In this document: in pieces, positions 55,254 through 64,000 of the stretch
How positions within the stretch are numbered: the first letter of the stretch is position 1
Layout of the letters: each line of letters begins with the position of its first letter
DNA from: Odontocerum albicorne
Taxonomy: Eukaryota > Arthropoda > Insecta > Trichoptera > Odontoceridae
Length of the DNA: 64,000 bases
Direction: 5' to 3'
Assembly: GCA_949825065.1 (NCBI GenBank)
Contig: OX463864.1
Span: 16,319,327-16,383,326, forward strand
Notes under the pieces: generated by a model
Told to the model about the DNA's origin: nothing
The model's input: the letters and a program-made list of their open reading frames with translations, nothing else
The model's database searches: none
Made by a program: the position numbers and the translations under genes

Positions 55254-55439
55254 ATATATCACGTAAGAATGACTTCTAGCATATCTCTCCCATCACGCGA
55301 TGTCGCATAGTTGGCAGTGAACATGTTTGCAGACATCTAAGATCGAATTCACTACAATAAATAGGGTTATACAAATATGTGCTTTGGAGGACAATAGTAG
55401 ATTTGATTAATTTAGAACTAAGTAAGACGGTTTAGTAAG
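55254..55439. other. Spacer
   Basis: No gene recognised. Confidence 0.3.
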
Positions 55440-55724
55440 TAAGATGAATAAGAATACGTTGAGATGATTTGGGCATGTAGAACTAATGAATTATGAAATA
55501 CTAACAAAACAGATATACAGTGCAGATGTGAGTGGAAGCCGTGTAAGAGGATGACTAAGGAATGTATGGTCGGATCAAGTGAATGATATTCTGAAAGAAG
55601 GAAACGTTGAAAGTCATAGAAATCGTAGAGGTTGTATGAGAAGATATATAGATGTAGAAGAGGTTAAGGATATGTGTTGAGTTAAGGAAGTATGACGCTC
55701 TATCTTATCTGGCCTATGTGGGAG
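55440..55724 (+). pseudogene. LINE-F C-terminus, copy A
   Basis: The frame reads KMNKNTLR, stop, FGHVELMNYEILTKQIYSAD, VSGSRVRG, stop, then LRNVWSDQVNDILKEGNVES and RNRRGCMRRYIDVEEVKDMC. LRWFGHVERMNEEILTKQI and RGRPRKVWLDQV are the expected intact forms of these blocks in LINE-F. Two stops and no upstream domain. Confidence 0.8.
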
Positions 55725-56480
55725 TGAAAACAGTACTTGGAAAAAGATCGAGAGGAACCGAATAAGTTCTGTAGAAAGCGTACAGTGAGAAGAATACGCG
55801 GAGTGACGGTGTATGATAGATTACGGAATGAAGTGATTAGGGATAAATGTAAACTTAAAGTTGATGTGTTAACCTGCACACCGCGTTAAAAATCAAATTC
55901 CACGAATCCTGTGCGCGGCACAGTTTCAGCGTTTTTTTAATTTCTAAGTTTAAACGCGTATTTTGTTTAGAACTACTGATATTTGATTACACCACCAAGT
56001 AAACATGACATTCAAGTAATTTTCTGATAGTAAATAATAGTCATTACTCTTAAGGAGACTCATTAAATAAAGGAGATAAACTAAACATTACGTAAAATAC
56101 ACAAAGGAATGCTACAGATCAGATCACAGGCGTTTGTGCTTCTCGCGAGGAACACGTTAATTAAGATGAATAAAAGTACTTTGTGGTAGTTTGGACATGT
56201 AGAAAGAATTAATGAAGAAATACTAATAAAACAGATATAAAATGCAGATGTGAGTGGAAAGCTTATGAGAGGAAGGCCAAAGAAAGTATGGTTGGTTTAA
56301 GTGAACCACATTCTGAAAGAAGGAAAGTAGATAGTCAGAGAAATTGTAGGGGTTGAATAAGAAGATGTATGGATGTGGAAGAGGCCAAAGATGTGTGTGT
56401 TGAGTTAGGAAAGTATGGCGCTATGTCCTCTTTGCCTATCTTGACAGAGAAATGCCGTGATGGTACGTATGTATATACGT
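55725..56480 (+). pseudogene. LINE-F C-terminus, copy B, split by a TTAA MITE
   Basis: Before the insert it reads RTVRRIRGVTVYDRLRNEVI, RDKCKLKVDVL. After it: KMNKSTLW, stop, FGHVERINEEILIKQI, then GRPKKVW. The two parts flank 55873-56160. The distal end 'ctatcttgacagagaaatgc', 'cgtgatggtacgtatgt' is the family 3' end. Confidence 0.85.
55873..56160. mobile_element. TTAA-flanked MITE family 2, copy 2 (~288 bp)
   Basis: Left TTAA at 55869-55872, right TTAA at 56157-56160 or 56161-56164. Left end CCTGCACACCGCG, right end ...CGCGAGGAACACG. Reverse complement of 35606-35837 but with about 55 additional bases ('cacgaatcctgtgcgcggca' region). Sits inside LINE-F. Confidence 0.85.
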
Positions 56481-56793
56481 ATTTTGGCTTATGAATGAAT
56501 AATGAACAACATTTCTCGGTTGCGAGGGATTGCCTGTTACTACTGTCACTTTTGCAAGTATCAGTCACTTTTGCAAGTATCAGTAACCTTCCACACCGCT
56601 CGACACACCTGTTCTTACATATAATAATGCTTTGGTCTAATTGAATTTCTAGCGAATCGGAAACTGGTGAAATGCGATGCGAATTATGCCCGTTGAATAG
56701 AACGAGTTTCTTTTGTTCTTTAAATGGCCAGTCATGAGATCTAGTGTTATTAATGCTTTTGTTATCGAGTCTCAGAAAGTTATATTTGGTTGG
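56481..56793. other. Spacer
   Basis: 'tcacttttgcaagtatcagt' is tandemly duplicated at about 56547-56584. No gene recognised. Confidence 0.35.
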
Positions 56794-56975
56794 TTCACCT
56801 CATCACCAGGGGAGCACAAACAAGACACTTGTTTGTGCTCCCCTGGTGATGAGGTGAAAGCCTTGAAACCGGTAGGGTTATAACGTTACAAAAAGTGGAA
56901 TAAACAGTGTTTGATAAAAACAAATTACAATGTTTTTAAACCTCCACAATGTTAATGACTTAACTATAAATAATA
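56794..56975 (+). mobile_element. Penelope-like terminus with a 31-bp perfect palindrome
   Basis: 56794-56824 and 56828-56858 are exact reverse complements (31 bp) with spacer ACA. The right arm continues into the Penelope tail ('gaaaccggtagggttataac', 'gtggaataaacagtgtttga') and beyond, matching the inverted 5255-5290 block. The palindrome is an inverted junction of two copies of the terminal repeat. Confidence 0.9.
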
Positions 56976-57099
56976 TAATTTATTATGTGTTTCATACGAC
57001 AACCTCTTTGTAAGATGGGGTTCCAAACAGGGGGTTGTAGGTATGAATGTCGTTGCTATCCAATTTTCAGATTTTTTTTACATAAAGCTTTTTTAAATA
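56976..57099. other. Spacer
   Basis: No feature recognised. Confidence 0.3.
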
Positions 57100-57195
57100 T
57101 TTTCCTAGTATAGTAAGTAGGTGATATTGCCAGACGGTACTATAATCTCGTCAAGTTGTACTATATACAATGAAAGTGTAAAACAATACAATGAT
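57100..57195 (+). mobile_element. SINE-A tail
   Basis: 'gatattgccagacggtact' and 'aagttgtactatatacaatg' match the SINE-A tail terminus. Confidence 0.65.
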
Positions 57196-57389
57196 TTATC
57201 TAGTGAATTCATTGTTTTAAATCGATCCAATATGACAAGATATGATAAAGTTTTTTTTTCGTTGCTTGTTTTGAGGCGTGGAATGATCTGCATTTTAGTT
57301 TTAGAGATAGAGAGGTGGCTTGTGCAGCTAAAGGAAACACTTGTAGACAATATTTTTCGGGATGTCTTATCTAAATTTATGATTGTAAA

Positions 57390-57710
57390 TTAATAATACA
57401 CTACACCTTAAGCCGAATGTATTACTATTACATATCGGAAGATCTACAAAGATTTACTTCTTGTTCATCTTCCCTCGGTAAGTTTTCTGCGGTCTTCTTA
57501 CCAAATATGTTTTACTAAACATAAGCAGATGCGGTGAGTACCCTAATCTTATCACTGCAACCACCATTTTCCTTTCTTTACACTCAACTGATATATATTT
57601 ATTTTGTTATATTTCAATCTATAAATAACAGCGAGATCGAGTCCAGTGTTCGGACTCCTGTGTGGAAATTTTGCTCTCTAAATGGCGAAATATTAATTGT
57701 CATTTGATTA
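57390..57710 (+). mobile_element. LINE-M tail
   Basis: 'ccttaagccgaatgtattac', 'catcttccctcggtaagttt', 'cataagcagatgcggtgagt' and 'ctctctaaatggcgaaatat'. Best plus-strand LINE-M tail. Confidence 0.8.
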
Positions 57711-58104
57711 TTCTTATTAATGATTAGTGGGGCTCTAACTTTCTTGTGAGAAATAAATATAAAAAAATCATGAAAAACATTGCAAAATTTTGATCGATAA
57801 ATTTCGAACGTAATGATGAATCGAATGAATATTTGAACAACGGCCTACACAAAGGCATAACAAGCGATTTCGGCTGTAAATCGAGATAAAAGACATTATC
57901 AACTGATGTAACCACCAGCAACGCAAATCGCCTATGGGCTATCCATCTACGTGAACTATTTATGTAACCTCCTCGTGATTTATCAAAGCTGTTTTTCTCG
58001 CAATAATATAATAGCTTTAAAAGATGAACAGCGACGTATTAGATTTCGATACAGACTATAGATCACTTGAGTGGAGTAATGTAATAAAGTTTTCCGGTTT
58101 CTTT
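57711..58104. other. Spacer
   Basis: No gene recognised. Confidence 0.3.
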
Positions 58105-58240
58105 CCTATTGGCTATCTTTTCCAACCAACCAGAAATGTGTTAAAGAGGCCTTAAGTGAAAACTAGACCGAACTCGCAACCCTCGAGTCTCAAGACAGGC
58201 GCCATATCAACTTTGCCACAGAAATTGTCACGAACATCGA
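58105..58240 (-). mobile_element. SINE-A copy
   Basis: Minus strand with 'ttccaaccaaccagaaatgt', 'cttaagtgaaaactagaccg' and decayed box B region 'gaactcgcaaccctcgag'. Confidence 0.7.
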
Positions 58241-58299
58241 AAATGCTTCCAAAATTGCCTAAACTTACTCTAATTATTTTTCAATTAAATTTCCTGTAC

Positions 58300-58560
58300 T
58301 TACATGCATACCATCATGCAGTGCTCCTTTTGAAGTAGGCAGAGAGGATAAATCTCCTAGCATTTGAATCTATCCACATAGTTCTCACCTTATCTACATC
58401 CATACATCACATCACGCATGCTCTTCTCTTTCTCATGCTTCTCACCTATCACTCAGTTTAAAATTTTCGATCTATCTGTTTTCTCCCTTTCCTCGATCTT
58501 CATTGTATCCAAAAGATCCATATATTACTTTCATAATCTATTTAAGTATCTTTTTTCAAT
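58300..58560 (-). pseudogene. LINE-F 3' region, decayed
   Basis: 'gcataccatcatgcagtgct' and 'ggcagagagg' correspond to the family 3' end; only antisense fragments remain. Confidence 0.55.
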
Positions 58561-58604
58561 AATTTATGGATGTTTTATCCTTAAATAAAAAAAAGTTATT
58601 CTTG

Positions 58605-58918
58605 TTATTAACACGCATTCGTGGAAGCCTAGGTGTTACAGACATCAACAGCAAGATGGAGGAGAGGCGATTGAGATGGTATGGGCACTTTGGACGCAGA
58701 GCACCCGATCATATTGTGAACCAGACAATCTCCATGGATCTTCCTCGAATGACAACCAGAGGAAGACCAAAGAATTCATGGGTGATGCAAAAACATAACC
58801 TGATGCAGAGGTACGGCCTGGGGGACGTAGTCCGGGACAGAAGAGCATACAACCTGAGGACGAGGCGAGCTGACCCCAACAGTCTTCGCAGACAGTGAGT
58901 TGGGATGGAGACAGGGAG
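58605..58918 (+). pseudogene. LINE-G C-terminus
   Basis: Open plus frame: TRIRGSLGVTDINSKMEERR, LRWYGHFGRRAPDHIVNQ, MTTRGRPKNSWVMQKHNL, ADPNSLRRQ and stop at 58896-58898. Then 'gttgggatggagacagggag' and 'aagaagaag' form the 3' end. About 95% identical by eye to 33375-33740. Only about 100 codons are present, so it is a 5'-truncated copy with an undamaged frame. Confidence 0.85.
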
Positions 58919-58929
58919 AAGAAGAAGTT

Positions 58930-59329
58930 ATTGTATTTTTAATGGGTATTGAGTAGGTGAATTATGTGATTAAATTTTCGTTTTTGTTTTTTTTTTTCGG
59001 CTTTGTTGTGTGCATGTTGTTACTTTTCAAAAAGAATACGCGGGTCACGGCTCCGGGTATTCTGAGACTTGGCCTGTTGTGCTTGTGTATGTGATAGTAT
59101 GTGTTTACTTTTTTCTGATTATAGTTTTGTAGGAGTCGTGTTAATGTTAACGCTTTTCATAACGTCTTGTTTTTTTTTGTATTAATGCGCATTCTAAATT
59201 GTAATTTTCCTTAGAGCTTGTATTTTTATAGTCTGAATCGATCATGCATTGTAAAAAAATTAAATAAATTAATCAAAATTACTTTCATCTCTAACAAACT
59301 GTTATTCTTTATCCGATAATTTCTTTCTC
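58930..59329. other. Spacer
   Basis: T-rich; no gene recognised. Confidence 0.3.
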
Positions 59330-59440
59330 TATCAAACATTGAAGATCTTCCAATATATGTAGTAACAATCGGATTAAGGTGTAGTGTAGTGTAAAGTATT
59401 CATATACCATCATACATTTTGATAAGACCTCCCACAAAGC
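59330..59440 (-). mobile_element. LINE-M fragment
   Basis: 'gattaaggtgtagtgtagtg' and 'cattttgataagacctccc' match the mid-tail of LINE-M (compare 36170-36235). Confidence 0.55.
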
Positions 59441-59756
59441 ATTTATTCTGCTTGCCTTTCTCTCAGCAAAAATTTTAATAATTATTCAAAATTAAATGGC
59501 TCGGTACACCACTGTCAGGAAATAATAATAAATTATATAATAATAAATGGTAAATATAATAGAAGAGAAGACCAAACAAAAGGTTACGTCAGATTGACAT
59601 TTGGTAATAAACTAATTTGAATATTAAAATATTGGCCAATAGGAGATTAACAATTGATACAAACAAACATTTCATTTATTATATTTTAATGAGCGGATGT
59701 ACAAGTTAAAATAAGCTTTATCTACAAAAGGTTACATTATTTGAGGCTTATGTTAA

Positions 59757-59850
59757 TACAGTCAAATATCGTTGTAACGAACATCTAGGGACCTATTAAA
59801 TCGTTTCGTTATACTGAAAATTCGTTATAACGAAACTGGAAAAAAAATGT
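59757..59850. mobile_element. Possible pogo/Tigger-type terminus
   Basis: After TA at 59757-59758 it reads CAGTCAAATATCGTTGTAAC, then 'gaacatctagggacc', with repeated 'cgttataacgaa'-like blocks. Tigger/pogo elements commonly start CAGTCAAxxCTCGTTATAACGAA. No certain partner end was found. Confidence 0.45.
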
Positions 59851-60569
59851 ATTCGCTTATAAGTATATAATATTTTATTCATTAAACAACATATTAACGT
59901 ATTCAACTGTGTACATAAATAATATGTATATGAAGTAAAATAGTTGTAAAATTTAATGTTTTTATTGGGCCACAACAATTTTTCTTCCAAACAAAATTTC
60001 CATTTTTACTTTCAAGCTCGTCGTTGTTTTACGCTACCTTTATCCATTTTAAGGTTAAAGAAATTTAAAATTACGAAACAATGCGTCAAAACTGCGTCGA
60101 TGTTGCCCGTGCGAATAAAACTATCAAGATCTTATTAAGTGGACATCACTTGACACTGGCGTATAATCCTTCATATATAGTATATATGAATTCATAGCCA
60201 TTATTCAAGAAGAAAACATACCCCGTATATTTCGTAATTGGTATAAGTCGATAAAAGTAAATTTTTCGTCATTTTAAAGTAGTTATTTTATTATTGCTAC
60301 AGTTATATTATTACGAGATATTTAATGGATTGCTAATCTTTAGCTTTGGTTAATATTTGTTTTCTTGATTAATATTTCAATTGGATTGATTTTTTAACTG
60401 TTGTAAAACGTCAAATAAAACATTAATCAGATGGTTTCAATAATTATTCATAAAAGAAAAACTAGAAAACGTGATATCATTTCAGTTAATATTTTGTATA
60501 CCTCCAAGTGTCAGAGAAATGGGTGGCGTGTGGAGCTTTAGAAATTCTTTGATCACAATCAATTGAGGT
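59851..60569. other. Spacer
   Basis: No gene recognised; may contain the decayed body of the preceding element. Confidence 0.3.
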
Positions 60570-60998
60570 GCATGGCCACGCGGTAACGCGCTGGACTTCT
60601 GTGCAAAAGATCGTCGGTTCGAACCCCGCGTTGTGCTACTCCCCTCGAACGACGCAGGCACTTTTTCCGCCTAGTGTTCGAGGATATTAAAGATACCTAT
60701 GACTTCAGTCATATCTATTCTTAAAAAAAAAACCGTTTTGGAAAGTTTTATCAAAATTTATAGTTGATAATACCTATGACTTCAGTCATATCTATTCTTT
60801 AAAAAAAACACCTTTTTGGAAAGTTTTATCAAAATTTATAGTTGATAATACCTATGACTTCAGTCATATCTATTCTTAAAAAAAAACCTTTTTGGAAAGT
60901 TTTATCAAAATTTATAGTTGATAATACCTATGACTTCAGTCATATCTATTCTTTAAAAAAAATCCTTTTTGGAAAGTTTTATCAAAATTTATAGTTGA
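60570..60998 (+). mobile_element. SINE-B head with its tail amplified in four ~77-bp units
   Basis: Head: 'catggccacgcggtaacgcg', box B GGTTCGAACCCC, 'ttttccgcctagtgttcgag'. The block 'tacctatgacttcagtcata' through 'gttttatcaaaatttatagt' recurs from 60694, 60771, 60849 and 60925. The first part of each unit is the normal SINE-B tail, and the second ('ttttggaaagttttatca') is presumably captured flank. Confidence 0.85.
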
Positions 60999-61019
60999 AA
61001 ATGAACGTTATACTCCACC

Positions 61020-61240
61020 TAAAGTCAAACGTGGCCTGGTGGTAAGACACTTGTCTGCCGATTCGGAGGCTGCGGGTTCGAAACTATAGAAACTAATGGT
61101 AGCAGCCAATCACTTTGATTAACACTCAACTTTATTTTTTTTTTAATCTTCGATAATAATGGTTCGAATCCCAAGTAAAGGTGCTCTAGACGAGAATGTG
61201 TTCTCTAGACGGCGCTATATAATTTGTCATTGTATTATTA
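61020..61240 (+). mobile_element. SINE-A head joined to a LINE-M tail
   Basis: 61020-61080: 'cgtggcctggtggtaagaca' with box B GGGTTCGAAAC. From 61081: 'actaatggtagcagccaatc', 'gacggcgctatataatttgt' and ATT repeats, the LINE-M 3' end. The junction is abrupt, with no SINE-A linker or tail between them. Confidence 0.65.
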
Positions 61241-61627
61241 GTTGTATGAGAAGATGTAGCAGCGAACCGTGCGCATTCTAATATAGATTTCTACAAAGTT
61301 AATGCTGAAACCTTCGATAAATTAAATATTTACTTCTAAATATACAAAAGTTAACGAATTCTTAGCAATTTTCGTAATTAACAAACAAATTGTTGTAGAC
61401 ACAATAAAACGCATTAAGGTCAATGAGGAATGCACAATTACCAGTCTTCTATGTAATGCAATGAATCACGGCATGTGTGAACCTCATTCTAGCTCCGTGG
61501 TCCGACCTCTTGGCCAATCAGTTTGGCAAATCATATGGTGTGTCACCGGTTTATACAATAAGTAAATGTTTTACGACATGAGATCAGAGTAAAAGCAGAG
61601 ATTTTCAAACTATAATAATAATAAAAC
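61241..61627. other. Spacer
   Basis: No gene recognised. Confidence 0.3.
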
Positions 61628-61858
61628 TCCGTCGCCTAGTAGATAAGACGACTGTTTTCCGACCCGAGGGTTGCGAGTTCGATTTCTGCGGGTAACCAAT
61701 ATTTTTATTGGTTGCCAGCAGAAATCGAAAAAGGACACAGTCCACTATTCACTTATGGTCTCTTTGACATATTTCTGACTGCTTGGAATACATTACCATA
61801 TGGTAAAAACTAACCAAGTTGTACTGTGTACTATAGAACGAAAGTGTAATACAATTTG
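61628..61858 (+). mobile_element. SINE-A with a foldback at box B
   Basis: Head 'ctccgtcgcctagtagataa', box B 'gagttcgatttc'. 61678-61701 and 61706-61729 are inverted copies (24 bp, two mismatches, TTTT loop). The tail continues to 'cgaaagtgtaatacaat'. Confidence 0.8.
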
Positions 61859-61884
61859 TGGAATGTCAATGTATGAAAGAAGAC

Positions 61885-62225
61885 TGAAATTAATTCATGA
61901 ATAATATGGATGTTTTAAGTAGGATAAAGGAAGGAGCTTAAATACGGTTTGGACATGTGCAGAGAATGAACGAGGAAATAATGACTAAGCGAGATTGGTG
62001 CAAGGTGTGCGTGAAAGAGGTAGACCGAGGAAAACATGGATGGATCAAATGGACCAGATTTTATAAAAAAGGTAAAATATGAATAAATAAGAAGATTGTG
62101 CATGACGATATATATATATGATGTGGTTGAAGCTAAAGTTATGTACTTGGATACAAAAAGTTAAGATATCTATTCTCTCTGCCAACCCTGAAGGAGACAC
62201 GACGTGATACGAGTATGTATGTATG
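61885..62225 (+). pseudogene. LINE-F C-terminus, strongly decayed
   Basis: Plus strand: 'acggtttggacatgtgcaga' (FGHVQR), 'atgaacgaggaaataatgac', 'agaggtagaccgaggaaaac' (RGRPRKTW), 'tggatcaaatggaccag' and 'gatacgagtatgtatgtatg' at the 3' end. TACGAGTA at 62208 interrupts the family 3' end. Confidence 0.7.
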
Positions 62226-62309
62226 TAGAATACAATACTATATAGAACACGGCGTTTTTCAGTTTAACTATATCAATAGTTTTTTTACACTTTTGTTGTA
62301 TACAGGCGG

Positions 62310-62490
62310 ACTTTTGTTGTATTACGTTGTGTCAATCTATTCCAACAAGCCAGAAACGTGTTAATGAGGCCTCTTTTGAAAATTAGATTATATACTCGTA
62401 AATTTGTTTTAATCTGGATACAAACAGGCATACAACTCGTAACCCTTTGATTTAAAGACAGGCGACATGTTAACTATGGTAGATGAAACA
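62310..62490 (-). mobile_element. SINE-A copy
   Basis: Minus strand: 'caatctattccaacaagcca', 'cgtgttaatgaggcctcttt', decayed head 'taaccctttgatttaaagac'. TACTCGTA at 62393. Confidence 0.65.
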
Positions 62491-63239
62491 GTTCGTCATT
62501 GTAGTCGTAAGAAGCAATGCATTAGAGAAAACGTAGTCAAACCTATGATGCTGGCTTCTTTGACACGGATCGTATAAATCAGATCATAGACACCGAAAAT
62601 AGTATAAAAATACATGGTTAATGCACGTACGAAACGTTTTATTGCGGCCAGGGTCGTGCATAAACCTGATTCACAAGTGGTGACAACTAGCCACGCTGTT
62701 AATCACTGCTCGATATATACGACTTTAGGAAGATACAATCCCTGGTTCCGAGGCAGAGTTGTTGATGACCTTGCCCACATTGACATATCTCTAAGGTCGA
62801 AAAGATTTCGGATTGAACAAGTCAGAGTGTGTATGAACAGTCACCACCAAGTCATGATCAGATGATTTTAAAGATAAAATGTGATATCTCTCACCTCAGC
62901 AGTATGTTGACTAGAGCCAGTAGAAGACGTGTTGTTTCGTTATATTTTGAAATGTTAAAAATTGAATGTTGCGCGGTTATCAAGTTTCTTTCAAAAGAAG
63001 GGTAGAAAATGAAAAAAGTGGAAAAGGTGTATGAAAAATAAGGTAAACGTAGAACATCCAAAATCTAATTGTAATACATTCAGAGTAATGTAGGATGATG
63101 ATGTATTTATTAAATTTCTCTTTCTGTCTATTCTTCTCATAATGTTAGGGTTTATCAGATTGAAATCCAGGAATATAATAGATAAATAGAGTGCAAGAAC
63201 TGATTAGTCTTCCAGATATAGTGCGATTTCTAAAGGGGG
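62491..63239. other. Spacer with one unidentified 83-codon frame
   Basis: Plus-strand frame 62614-62865 (MVNARTKRFIAARVVHKPD, ending HHQVMIR) has no motif I can assign; a decayed endonuclease-domain fragment is possible but unproven. No other feature. Confidence 0.3.
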
Positions 63240-63600
63240 GGGGGGGGGAATACCTGATGACTGAATGGAGCTCTCAGAAAAGATGGCACCTGGAGACCAA
63301 CTAACTGCCTTGGCCTACTTGAAGAGCGCTAAATAGACTGTGTACAGGTGGCTAGATGCAATGTAAACATGCAGTGATGGCGTTTTTTGGACGAAAGTAG
63401 TATTAAATGTGATTGTGGGGATAAAGGGGACTCACAAAACATGTTAGTTTGTCCAAAAATGAGACGAACCCGATTGATGCAAATGAAAAGGCGATCTTTG
63501 TTGCCTCTGTGGCGGTCGTCGCACATTCAGTCGCACACTCGGAATACTGTGGGCGTTCATACATACGGTCAATGACCGATGAAATATCCTTCGCATTCCT
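63240..63600 (+). pseudogene. LINE C-terminus with CxCG...CPK motif
   Basis: 'ELSEKMAPGDQLTALAYLKS' in one frame, then after a frame change SIKCDCGDKGDSQNMLVCPK. CxCGxxxxxxHxxxxCP is the zinc-knuckle-like end of several insect LINEs. Relatives at 51057-51380. A run of about 13 G at 63236-63248 precedes it. Confidence 0.55.
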
Positions 63601-64000
63601 CGATAAATCTTAATAAACAAGTCCGAAGTTCACCCGCCGGCCATTCAACCCATAGCCGAGCGGACCGCATTCCATACTAGAGAGAGAACGCACCACGCTT
63701 GTCTCGCCAGTTCCGTATTTGAATGATACCTACATACAACAATTAATCGTTTTGCATTCGCAGAAACGAGACGTAGGCATATCGCGAGCGCATTCCCGCG
63801 CACATTCTAAAAATATATAAATACCTACGTTACTAATAAAATTGGACTCTCTTCTTCCGCATTGCGATCCAAAACGTGTTTTATTTATCAACAAATCATC
63901 ATCATCTCTTCCCTCTAGGATACATATCCTAAATCTCCTATTGGAACACGCGGCGTGATTGATAATTGATGGTCTTAACACGTAAATGAATGGTCTCATT
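63601..64000 (+). other. Possible LTR-like segment at the window edge
   Basis: GC-richer block (63630-63810), then a TATA-like 'tatataaatacc' at about 63814, then 'taataaaattgg' and 'cattgcgatccaaaacgtgt'. TATA box closely followed by an AATAAA-type signal is the compact U3-R layout of gypsy-type LTRs. The minus-strand open frame across it has no recognised domain. No boundary or coding neighbour is visible, so this is a suggestion only. Confidence 0.25.

Noticed and set aside
62614..62865. 83-codon frame as a LINE endonuclease fragment
   Set aside because: No conserved SDH or catalytic motif can be pointed to; left as unassigned.

Overview
This looks like intergenic or intronic DNA from an arthropod nuclear genome. 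It is AT-rich, has no operon-like organisation, and is packed with degraded eukaryotic transposable elements. The set of families (Tc1/mariner, hAT-like and TTAA-flanked MITEs, tRNA-derived SINEs, several non-LTR retrotransposon 3' ends, and Penelope-like elements with a GIY-YIG endonuclease) fits an insect best, and a moth or butterfly is my leading guess. That guess rests on the general style of the repeats, not on a diagnostic gene. I found no convincing host protein-coding gene, no rRNA gene, no functional tRNA gene and no CRISPR. Every long open frame I could interpret is either a transposon remnant or an artefact of a tandem repeat whose period is a multiple of three.

Layout. 0-13 kb: a degenerate 1.3 kb minisatellite, a 36-bp array, a Penelope-like fragment, a deleted mariner with CGAG termini (7879-8383), a clean hAT-type MITE with 8-bp target duplication (10113-10487), a LINE C-terminus (11059-11557) and a deleted Tc1-like element (12420-12899). 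13-25 kb: a TTAA-flanked MITE, a roughly 270-bp satellite, LINE 3' ends, a second Penelope-like copy, and a large inverted pair of SINEs (24192-24822). 25-37 kb: nested LINE fragments, a 155-bp foldback element, a very homogeneous 12 x 71-bp satellite (30410-31261), an RTE-like reverse transcriptase remnant interrupted at its FADD motif, and further LINE ends. 37-50 kb: mostly dispersed 3'-tail repeats, a 49-bp minisatellite made of a tRNA-like SINE head (44404-44945), and a LINE split by a 609-bp TTAA MITE. 50-56.5 kb: a 159-bp TA tract, two mariners (one 3'-truncated, one almost intact with both termini and a single premature stop), and a LINE split by another TTAA MITE. 56.5-64 kb: a Penelope terminus with a 31-bp perfect palindrome, more LINE and SINE ends, a SINE whose tail has been amplified in tandem, and a possible LTR at the right edge.

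Working labels for repeats: SINE-A and SINE-B (tRNA-derived); family D, E and K (3'-tail repeats of unknown autonomous partner); LINE-F, -G, -H, -L, -M (separate non-LTR families recognised by their C-terminal reverse transcriptase or tail). These labels are mine.

The most interesting global signal is the 8-mer TACGAGTA/TACTCGTA. It occurs about 22 times against roughly 2.5 expected. In several places removing six bases restores alignment with a paralogous repeat, which is what a Minos-type Tc1 excision footprint would look like.
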